Positions 1 to 5,987 of a stretch of 5,987 nucleotides of DNA are shown here, piece after piece. The position numbers and the translations under genes were made by a program. The first letter of the stretch is position 1, and each line of letters begins with the position of its first letter. Under the pieces are notes generated by a model. The model was not told the origin of the DNA. It ran no database searches and worked only from the letters and a program-made list of their open reading frames with translations. This DNA is from JANOYC01 sp031428675 (GTDB taxonomy: Bacteria > Actinomycetota > Actinomycetes > Actinomycetales > Microbacteriaceae), in NCBI GenBank assembly GCA_031428675.1, contig JANOYC010000135.1:1-5987 (forward strand). The letters are read 5' to 3'.

Positions 1-974
1 CCGTCTTCGAGTTGCCAGTACCGGTCGGCGGGCATCCCCGGAAACCGCAGCGGAGTAGCGAGCATCGTCGCTGTCGTCTCAATCGGGGTTCCCGCGGGAG
101 CGCCGTGAGGCAGGTCGGCGCGTTCGCCGTCCATCCACACCAGATCGCTCCAGCGCACCGCAGCCGACCCGAATTGGGTACCCTGCGCGATCACGGTGTT
201 CTGCTCGTCGCCGAATCGCAGCGCGAAGCGATACTCGAGTCGCTCCGTCGACCAGGCTCCGCCCGAGTCCGGTGCTCCGATGAGCCAGTCGAGCCATTCG
301 GCGATCACCCCGCGTGCGGCCTGCGGGTCAGCGGCATCGTTCACCCAGCTGGGTTCGGTTGCGCGCGCTTCGGCGGCGATTGCGCCGCCGTCGGGCACGG
401 CGCCGCTCAGCACAGAGAAGAGGCGGCCAGCTTGCGGGTCGACGAGGCCGAGCGGGTCGTTTGGATCGTCGTCGAGCGTGATCGGATGCCGCGTGGCGAG
501 CGAGTGGGCGAGAGATTCTTCGCCCGCGTCGACGAGGAGGTCCACGAGCTGCGCTCCGGCCTCAGCACGTTGCCGAAGGCCGCCGCCGAACGCAAGCTCG
601 GGCACGTCCTGCACGAGTTCTTCGAGCAGTGCGCCATCGCGCCACGGTCGCCAGGTCACGCCGCTCAGATCGTCCGACGATGCAGCCAACGGTGCCCAGG
701 CCGTGATCGGGAGGGCACGCGAAATTGCGCGCACCGCGACGGCGGAGCCGGCATCCTCTCCCGTCAGTTCGCCGAACTGCCACTGTCTCCCGAGCATCCA
801 CGCCGGGTCGCCGATTCGCGCTTCGGCGCCCGGTGCGGGATCGCCGGTGATCGAGTCGGGCTCGAGCCGCACCATGGCGGGTGGATCAGTGATTCGCAGC
901 AGATCCACGATCGCCACGATATTAGGGTTGCTGACCGCCGTGACCATCATGTCGAGCGGATCGATCTTGGGCAT
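1..974 (-). CDS. Gene C: N-terminal part of a conserved protein of unknown function (3' end outside window)
   Basis: Translating the minus strand from the ATG at 974 gives 324 codons with no stop up to the left edge. The start is fixed by GGAGG 7 bases upstream and by the TGATG junction with gene B; Met9 and Met10 are less likely starts. The protein opens MPKIDPLDMMVTAVSNPNIV (1-20), followed by DLLRITDPP (24-32). The strongest signature is RIGDPAWMLGRQWQFGE (53-69) with GEDAGS (72-77). Later come WVNDAADP (210-217), WSTERLEYRFAL (241-252) and LRFPGMPADRYWQLEDG at 309 to the edge. From memory these match an uncharacterised family with 'DPLWLLARQWQfGEf.GEDaGSP' and 'GMPa.RwW.fEDG', encoded next to proteins like genes A and B. 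No catalytic motif, signal peptide or membrane helix is visible. The role is unknown, and the tight coupling to gene B suggests the products work together. Coding status is secure; the family link is by eye. Confidence 0.93.
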   Translation of the reverse strand, partial: MPKIDPLDMMVTAVSNPNIVAIVDLLRITDPPAMVRLEPDSITGDPAPGAEARIGDPAWMLGRQWQFGELTGEDAGSAVAVRAISRALPITAWAPLAASSDDLSGVTWRPWRDGALLEELVQDVPELAFGGGLRQRAEAGAQLVDLLVDAGEESLAHSLATRHPITLDDDPNDPLGLVDPQAGRLFSVLSGAVPDGGAIAAEARATEPSWVNDAADPQAARGVIAEWLDWLIGAPDSGGAWSTERLEYRFALRFGDEQNTVIAQGTQFGSAAVRWSDLVWMDGERADLPHGAPAGTPIETTATMLATPLRFPGMPADRYWQLED

Positions 975-3900
975 CACTTCACCTCCGAAAGGAACGGAAT
1001 CGCCGCACCTGACCAGCGGATCGCGGCGAGATCCTTGAAGTTGAAGCCCGTCCTGACCTGCAGCCACGGGCTTGCCACGTAGATGGCGGGGAGGATCGCG
1101 GCGTCGCCGGGGGAGTGCTCATAGGTGACGAGTCGGGCTTTGGCGAGGTTCATCGCCTCGAGCACGGTCGCCACGACCGAGTCGGTCGTCCAGCGTTGGC
1201 CATCGGGCGAGACTGCCGAAAGCAGCACTTGAGGTGCTCGCGCCGATGCTTGGTTCGCGTGCACCGCGAGACCGGTGGTCGCGCGAGCGGCCCGAAGCGG
1301 GTTGTCGGGTGCGGCCGGATCGAACGCGCGCGGGTCGGGCTGGAACGGCAGCGTCTCACTCCACGCGTCAAACGCGAGTCCGGCGAACGCGCCGGAGAAA
1401 TCGGCGGCGTCGCCCACGAGTTCGAGCACGAGGTGGGTTGCGGTGGAGGCGGGCCACGGCACGTCATCGGGTAGCGCCCCCGCCAGCCATCTCGCGGTTC
1501 CCGGCGCAGGATAGCCCGCGTCATCGCGCTCGGTCAACTGCGCAATGGTGAGCGCAACGGGCATACCGAGCGCGCCCCCGAGCAGTTGCGCTTCGGCGAG
1601 CCGCGCCATCCCTGCCTTCACCGTGGCGTGATCACGCACGAAGGCGTTGATCTGCGAACGTTTCGGTTGCTCCAGCGCCGGATTCGTCAGGGCATCGACA
1701 AACGAATCGGATGCCCCGCCCGACGCCGGGTCGAGCTCGAGAAGAGGCAACAACAGAAATCCGTCGCCCAGGATCCCCTCGGCGACAGCTCGGCACACGT
1801 CGATGGTCTCCTCGGCAGAGGCGGCGGTCACGCGGCCCGGGTCGCGCAGGTCCGCGAGCGCCGCTCGAGCCTGATCGAGTCGGGATGCCGCTGCCTGCCA
1901 CGCACCCCACGCCCACGCCACGTTCGACGGGATGTCGGCATCGGGAACGAGCGGGACTCCGAAGGCGGCAAGCCCGCTGACGGCCGCAACGACGGCGGCG
2001 ACGGCGGACTCCTCGACTGCGAGCGTATCGGGGTCGATGGCGGCTACGACCGGCTCGCCATCATCGAGCACCTCGGCGAGGGTGTCGAGCATGCGATCAC
2101 AGCGCGCGAGCAGTTCGAGCGTGTCGAATCGGCGCTCGACTGGCGCGCCGGTGCGCACGAGCCCGTCGGGAGAGATCGGTGTAGCGCCCGCAATGAGAGT
2201 GCGGAGGGTTCCGGCGAGCGAGGCCACGGCCAGGATCGGGCGCGCATCGCTCGGCCAGCTGGCCGCGCGATCAGCAGCGAGCGGGGTGTCGCCGATCGCA
2301 GGAATCGCCGAACGCAGTTCGCGGTCGAGCGACTCCACGTCATCGGTAAAGACGAGGTCGAGGGCTGCGAATCCGGCCTCGGCGAGCGTATGCCTCGTGC
2401 CGCCGTCCTCCGCGACGACGATGTTCGCGGGGGAGCCCAGTCGGCGGGCCGCCCAGGCCTCGAGTCGCGGCTCGGCGATCGCGCGCGGGCGCGTCGACGA
2501 CCAGCCGACTGCCCCTCGCGGAATGGCGGCGAACGCCCCGTGGGTCAGCACCCGGCCGGCCTGGCGCACCCCGAGAATACCGAGATCTGGGTCAACGGCG
2601 GCGCCGCTCGCCATCGCGTCCATCGCGGCCGAGGCGCGCGAGGGATTGCCCGACGCGTAGTGAAGAACGCTTTCACTGAGCAGGGCGTCTGCCACAGCAT
2701 CCACTGTCGCAGCGGCATCCTGCAGGGCGCTCACGACGTCTGTCCATTCGGCGTCGCTGACTGGCGCCCACGCGTCGACGAATGCGTTGTTCGGCCGGGT
2801 ATTCAGTCGGGCCCGCAACGGTGGGTTCGCGATCGCGAGGGAGGCCACGGGAAAGAGGCGGAGCAATTCGGCTCCATCCATGACATCGGCGGCAGCGACG
2901 CGTGCAGCGGCGATTTCCTGAGCTTCAGCATGCCCCAGCTCATCGGTGTTGACTGGCGCGATCTCCCGCAGACTGAGCTGGAACCGGGCCGCCGAACTGC
3001 CGGCGAGGCCCCGCTCGATCTGGTAACCGAGCAGGGCGCCGATCGATTGTCCCGCTTGCACGCCCTCGAGCACGCGGCGAAGATCAGCACCACGCCGGCT
3101 GGACAGGTCGATAGCGAACGGATGCGTTCCGGCGACCGCTCCGATGTTCGAGCGGTGAGCGCTTGCCAGCACCCCGGCCGCGACCGCGTGCGAACTGCTG
3201 GGCGCGTGAATCCAGCCATCGGGGTGGCGGCGATCGGCTCCGAGTCGGATCTCCTCGACATAGCCGAATGCGCCGATCGTCATCCCGACCGGATGCGCAG
3301 AGGCGAGAGTCGCTCGCCGCGACGCGGCGATTCCGGTTGCCCACGCATCGACGCGGTGCGATGCGATGTCGAGCGAGTGCGCGACGGCCATCCGACGTTC
3401 CTCGAGTGGGGCTGCCGCGAGGGCCGCCATCGCCTCGCGAACCTCGCCGCTGACCCCGAAGGCATACAGCAAATCTGCGATCGCACTCGAGCCGGCCCAC
3501 TTCGCCTTCGCCGTGTCGCCCATGTCGAGGGCAACCTGAGCCAGTGACGTGCGCGCTTCCGAAATCGGCTCGATCGCGGCAATTGTCAGTCGTTCGGTCG
3601 GTTGGTCGGCGAAATACCGCACGGACTCGACCGCTTCGGCCGCCGCGAAGAATTGTTGCGGGGGCGGGTCGACCGCCGCGCCACCGGCGGAGACCGCGAG
3701 TCGCACGATGCGAGCGATGTCGGGATCGAGGCCCACGAAGTCAATAAGGGGGCTGACAAATTCTTGCGGCGAGGCGCGCCAGCGCAAGTGCTTCACCTCG
3801 TCCCAAGCGATTGCCAGCAGCGCCTGCAACACGCTGTCGACCTTCGGTGTCGCGTCGGCGAGGATCTGATCGATCACCTCGGCGTCGCGCTCAGAGACGA

Positions 3901-5548
3901 GGGGAAGGCCGATCGTGCGGGATTCGTCGTGCACCGCCGGAGTCGGCATCACTTTCGATGCCTGTACCGAGAATTGGGCGAGCATCGCCGTGCGCAGGTG
4001 CTGATCGGCCGTCAGGTGGGCGGCGTCGGCACCGGTTGCAGCGGCGAACGCTGCAAGTTCTGGCCCGTCGACCGCCGGACGGGCGCGCACCCCCGTCGAA
4101 ACTGAACTCGTTCCCATCATGTCGAGGAGGTCCTGATCGCTCAGCTCGTCGCCGGGACGCACCCGGGCAACCACGCGGGATCGTTTCGCCCAACGATCGA
4201 GAGTGCGCTGGATGAGCGGCACCATGGGAGCGGTCAGCTCACCCGAGCGCGGTGCCCACGACCTCAGCGTTGACACCGGCAGCACGCCATAGGGCTGAGC
4301 GCCAATCCTCAGCGCAGGAGTGATTCCAGCTCCGCGCACGAAGTCGCGATGCACGCGCCGTGCCGACTCAATGCTCGCCGGAGTGACCGCCGTGACGTTC
4401 GCTTCGGCCAATCTCTCGAGCACGGTTTCCCAGGTGGCGAACCACAGTGCCGTGTTCGCTGCGGCCTCCGTAGCCGCCAGGGTCGAGGGAGCATCCGTGG
4501 GGTCTACGCATTCCTCGACCGCTGCGGCGTCCAGACCCAGTGTCTCGGCGAGCTTGACCGCGTCGGGCGATGGTTCGGTTGGGCTTGTGGGTGGGGCCGC
4601 GGCAGTAGCGGCGGTGCGATACGGCGAGCGGGCCGCATCCGCATTGTTGGTGACCGTGCCAACGGGGAGCAGCGAGACGCCGTCGGTGAAGCGGTGGCTG
4701 AGAAGCAACTCGGCGAAATCGGCGGCGTTCTGCTCCTCTGTCATCGAGTTGCGCGTGCCGACCACAACGATCCGATCGATGTGCGTCGTGCCCGCGGGCA
4801 GCGGAACCTCCACCGCGAGCCCCGCAGCTTTCGCGTGCGCGAAATCAACGGTCCACTCCGATCCGGCCGGAACCTGAATGCCCGACACTGCAGTCAGCTC
4901 GTCGTCACCGAATGCGATGGGCGACAGCCGCACGTCCGGAGCGATCGGTGACCCCGTAACGGTGATCGGCGCCGCGGATTGCGGGAACACGCGCACCACG
5001 AATTGGTCGGGAAGACACCGTGCTACCGTGCCGTGCGCGACATCTTCCGGTCTCGTCGGGAAGAGTGGATCGCCCTGCCCGAGCGCGGCGAGATTCGTCG
5101 GTGTCGTCACCTGCGCGATCCAGCCGGCACGTCCCGCTCCGACGGCGTCGATAAGCGCGGCCCACGTGCCGCTGGCGTCCGCACCGCGCCACAGGGCGGC
5201 CCAGTAGCCCTGCCCCGCTTCGACCTCTGCGTCGGTCACGGCGCGCAACAGGCTGTCGATGTGCACCTCATCGGGCGAGATCCGCACGCGCAATGTCGTC
5301 GAATCAGCGCTGAGCTTCGTCTCGATGCGCACCGGCAGCAGAACAAGGGGCACCTCGGGCGACGCGTCACACGGGTCGATGCGGTCGCGCAGTGATTCGA
5401 TGATCTCAGATAGGTCGACGTCGAACCGGGACAGATCGCGACGACCCCGGCCGACCGCATGGTGCGCGATGACGTCACGTCTGGCGTCGACAATCGAGGC
5501 GATTCGCTCGCGCGCCTCCGCCAGCACATCCGGGGTGTCCACGGGCAT
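974..5548 (-). CDS. Gene B: large conserved protein of unknown function, 1,524 residues
   Basis: This ATG-to-TGA gene spans three quarters of the window. The ATG at 5548 is preceded by AGAGAGG 8 bases upstream and by the stop of gene A, so no longer N-terminus is possible. Conserved-looking islands run along the protein: PLVLLPVRIETK (67-78) with RISPDEVHID (89-98), GVSLLPVGTVTNNADA (290-305), RIGAQPYGVLPVSTL (414-428), DMMGTSSVSTGVRAR (476-490), GWIHAPSSSHAVAAGVL (778-794) with PFAIDLSSRR (810-819) and GALLGYQIERGL (837-848), and near the end TTGLAVHANQASARAPQVLL (1424-1443) followed by ATVLEAMNLAKARLV (1460-1474). I recall the same islands in the same order in very large hypothetical proteins of other bacteria. 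An Ala/Pro/Ser/Thr-rich stretch at about 308-330 looks like a linker. The protein has only five cysteines (60, 178, 347, 1150, 1252), no signal peptide and no membrane helix. I see no nucleotide-binding, protease or nuclease motif. It is probably soluble and multidomain; a structural or scaffold role is inference. The gene is followed by gene C with a one-base overlap. Confidence 0.96.
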   Translation of the reverse strand: MPVDTPDVLAEARERIASIVDARRDVIAHHAVGRGRRDLSRFDVDLSEIIESLRDRIDPCDASPEVPLVLLPVRIETKLSADSTTLRVRISPDEVHIDSLLRAVTDAEVEAGQGYWAALWRGADASGTWAALIDAVGAGRAGWIAQVTTPTNLAALGQGDPLFPTRPEDVAHGTVARCLPDQFVVRVFPQSAAPITVTGSPIAPDVRLSPIAFGDDELTAVSGIQVPAGSEWTVDFAHAKAAGLAVEVPLPAGTTHIDRIVVVGTRNSMTEEQNAADFAELLLSHRFTDGVSLLPVGTVTNNADAARSPYRTAATAAAPPTSPTEPSPDAVKLAETLGLDAAAVEECVDPTDAPSTLAATEAAANTALWFATWETVLERLAEANVTAVTPASIESARRVHRDFVRGAGITPALRIGAQPYGVLPVSTLRSWAPRSGELTAPMVPLIQRTLDRWAKRSRVVARVRPGDELSDQDLLDMMGTSSVSTGVRARPAVDGPELAAFAAATGADAAHLTADQHLRTAMLAQFSVQASKVMPTPAVHDESRTIGLPLVSERDAEVIDQILADATPKVDSVLQALLAIAWDEVKHLRWRASPQEFVSPLIDFVGLDPDIARIVRLAVSAGGAAVDPPPQQFFAAAEAVESVRYFADQPTERLTIAAIEPISEARTSLAQVALDMGDTAKAKWAGSSAIADLLYAFGVSGEVREAMAALAAAPLEERRMAVAHSLDIASHRVDAWATGIAASRRATLASAHPVGMTIGAFGYVEEIRLGADRRHPDGWIHAPSSSHAVAAGVLASAHRSNIGAVAGTHPFAIDLSSRRGADLRRVLEGVQAGQSIGALLGYQIERGLAGSSAARFQLSLREIAPVNTDELGHAEAQEIAAARVAAADVMDGAELLRLFPVASLAIANPPLRARLNTRPNNAFVDAWAPVSDAEWTDVVSALQDAAATVDAVADALLSESVLHYASGNPSRASAAMDAMASGAAVDPDLGILGVRQAGRVLTHGAFAAIPRGAVGWSSTRPRAIAEPRLEAWAARRLGSPANIVVAEDGGTRHTLAEAGFAALDLVFTDDVESLDRELRSAIPAIGDTPLAADRAASWPSDARPILAVASLAGTLRTLIAGATPISPDGLVRTGAPVERRFDTLELLARCDRMLDTLAEVLDDGEPVVAAIDPDTLAVEESAVAAVVAAVSGLAAFGVPLVPDADIPSNVAWAWGAWQAAASRLDQARAALADLRDPGRVTAASAEETIDVCRAVAEGILGDGFLLLPLLELDPASGGASDSFVDALTNPALEQPKRSQINAFVRDHATVKAGMARLAEAQLLGGALGMPVALTIAQLTERDDAGYPAPGTARWLAGALPDDVPWPASTATHLVLELVGDAADFSGAFAGLAFDAWSETLPFQPDPRAFDPAAPDNPLRAARATTGLAVHANQASARAPQVLLSAVSPDGQRWTTDSVVATVLEAMNLAKARLVTYEHSPGDAAILPAIYVASPWLQVRTGFNFKDLAAIRWSGAAIPFLSEVK
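979..986 (-). promoter_or_regulatory. Shine-Dalgarno of gene C inside the end of gene B
   Basis: The minus strand reads GGAGGTGA at 986-979. GGAGG ends 7 bases before the ATG at 974, which is near-ideal spacing. The same bases encode the last residues of gene B (Ser-Glu-Val-Lys), followed by TGATG, where the B stop and C start share one base. This decides the start of gene C and indicates termination-reinitiation coupling, possibly with independent initiation because the site is strong. Confidence 0.85.
4559..4627 (-). other. Low-complexity Ala/Pro/Ser/Thr linker within gene B
   Basis: Residues 308-330 of gene B are dominated by Ala, Pro, Ser and Thr. They fall between the conserved-looking island ending at about 305 and a region that becomes Asp/Glu-rich and helical in character from about 331. 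This is most simply an interdomain linker, and a reasonable place to divide the protein into an N-terminal part of about 305 residues and the remainder. It is inferred from composition alone. Confidence 0.45.
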
Positions 5549-5551
5549 GGT

Positions 5552-5987
5552 CTAGGCCTCTCTTACGATCAGATCGGTCGCCTGGAACGCCACGCGCACC
5601 GGCCGGTGTAGTCGCTCATCGGCGTAGACAGCGGAGTCCGACGCCGTGTCCGTGAGGTGGAGTTGACCGACTGACAATTGGTCGTCGGCGGGACGCTCGA
5701 ATCGTGTGGCGCTCGGATGCTCGGCAATCGTGATCCACCATTGCTCGTCGTCGAGTTCGTCGACACCCAGGTCGACGCCCACGAGCGCGATGTCGGGTTC
5801 GAGCGTCTCGGCGAACAGGATTCGAGCGGTCTGCTGCGGCGACGTCGCCGTTTCGAACACGGGGTCACGCACGGTGCCCTGATTCCTGACCGCTTGGATG
5901 ATGAGATCAGGGAAGCGGCGAACGAGCTCGCTCTTGACCACGATGACCGCGCGCCCATCACCGCTGCCGAACGAGATCTGCTTCGCG
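5552..5987 (-). CDS. Gene A: C-terminal part of a conserved protein of unknown function (5' end outside window)
   Basis: The frame is open from the right edge to a TAG at 5554-5552, giving 144 visible residues. A GTG at 5941 could be taken as a start, but the 15 codons before it are also open and the conserved block begins before it, so the real start lies off the window. Visible blocks (numbered from the first whole codon) are VIVVKSELVRRFPDLIIQAV at 14-33, EPDIALVGVDLGVDEL at 63-78, QWWITIAEHPSATRFE at 82-97 and RPVRVAFQATDLI at 128-140. From memory these resemble an uncharacterised family with 'vvRGeLLRRYPn.viYa', 'PDi.f.GFDL', 'W.fvi.EqPteprFgl' and 'RPVRVA.h..DLL', normally found near its C-terminus. 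No enzyme motif, membrane segment or cysteine is visible in this part. It is the upstream neighbour of gene B, 3 bases apart and in the same frame. Coding status is secure. The family link is by eye, and the function is unknown. Confidence 0.88.
   Translation of the reverse strand, partial: AKQISFGSGDGRAVIVVKSELVRRFPDLIIQAVRNQGTVRDPVFETATSPQQTARILFAETLEPDIALVGVDLGVDELDDEQWWITIAEHPSATRFERPADDQLSVGQLHLTDTASDSAVYADERLHRPVRVAFQATDLIVREA
5557..5564 (-). promoter_or_regulatory. Probable Shine-Dalgarno of gene B inside the end of gene A
   Basis: The minus strand reads AAGAGAGG at 5564-5557, ending 8 bases before the ATG at 5548. It overlaps the final codons of gene A (Val-Arg-Glu-Ala-stop). The match to the anti-Shine-Dalgarno is weaker than that in front of gene C. 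The gene A stop TAG (5554-5552) is followed by ACC and then the ATG, so ribosomes ending A are placed beside the start of B. Confidence 0.65.

Noticed and set aside
12..1082. Plus-strand open frame of 356 codons (and a second one at 196-1038) opposite gene C and the end of gene B
   Set aside because: The composition is unlike a real protein, there is no Shine-Dalgarno, and the minus-strand frame has a strong start site and clear signature motifs.
1586..3547. Plus-strand open frame of 653 codons antisense to gene B
   Set aside because: It is Arg/Gly/His-rich with no motif, lies wholly opposite a gene with recognisable family islands, and is the kind of antisense open frame that high third-position GC produces.
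3200..4210. Frequent CGATCG and GCGATCGC palindromes
   Set aside because: They are expected from common Ile/Asp/Ala/Arg codons (ATC, GAT, GCG, CGA) in a GC-rich genome and show no regular spacing.
4349..4951. Plus-strand open frames opposite the N-terminal part of gene B (4320-4877 and 4349-4951)
   Set aside because: They overlap each other and the conserved islands of gene B, and their composition is low-complexity Ser/Ala or Arg/Gly; they are shadows.
5549..5551. A promoter or terminator between the genes
   Set aside because: The gaps are 3 bases and an overlap; there is no room for one, and no hairpin followed by a T-run is visible.
5552..5941. GTG at 5941 as the true start of gene A, making a 129-residue protein
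   Set aside because: The frame stays open to the window edge, and the conserved hydrophobic strand VIVVKSELV begins before the GTG. No convincing ribosome binding site precedes it.
1..5987. Assignment of the cluster to a contractile injection system, Tc toxin complex or phage tail
   Set aside because: The large size and operon layout invite it, but I see no sheath, tube, baseplate, Rhs/YD-repeat or ATPase motif, so naming it so would be a guess.

Overview
The window is GC-rich and every base belongs to genes read from the minus strand. It looks like part of an actinobacterial operon. The hexamer GGATGC/GCATCC is over-represented, which I associate from memory with Microbacteriaceae such as Microbacterium or Leifsonia relatives; this placement is tentative. 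There is no RNA gene, mobile element, CRISPR array, promoter or terminator that I can support, and no intergenic gap longer than 3 bases.

In transcription order (right to left) there are three genes. Gene A (5987 down to 5552) is the C-terminal 144 residues of a protein that starts outside the window. Gene B (5548 down to 974) is complete and encodes a 1,524-residue protein. Gene C (974 down to 1) is the N-terminal 324 residues of a protein that continues past the left edge. A and B are separated by 3 bases and lie in the same reading frame, so a single UAG divides them. B and C overlap by one base (TGATG), and a strong Shine-Dalgarno lies inside the last codons of B. One polycistronic mRNA with coupled translation is the natural reading.

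None of the three proteins can be given a biochemical function from the sequence. Each nevertheless carries motifs that I recognise from memory as belonging to large uncharacterised proteins encoded side by side in diverse bacteria. Gene A has a block like 'LLRRYPN..IYA', a 'PD..F.GFDL' block followed by a 'W-W-[IF]...E.P...RF' block, and an 'RPVRVA' C-terminus. Gene B has 'LLPVRIET', 'PDE.HID', 'GT.TNN', 'QPYGVLPV', 'HAPS..HA' with 'GALLGYQ.ERGL', and a C-terminal 'TTG.A.H....ARAPQ.LL.AV' block. Gene C has 'R..DP.W.L.RQWQFGE..GEDAGS' and 'RFPGMPADRYW..EDG'. The candidate new system is this conserved three-gene cassette. No signal peptide, membrane segment, Walker motif or nuclease motif is visible in the complete protein, so a structural, scaffold or multi-subunit assembly role is possible, but that is only inference.
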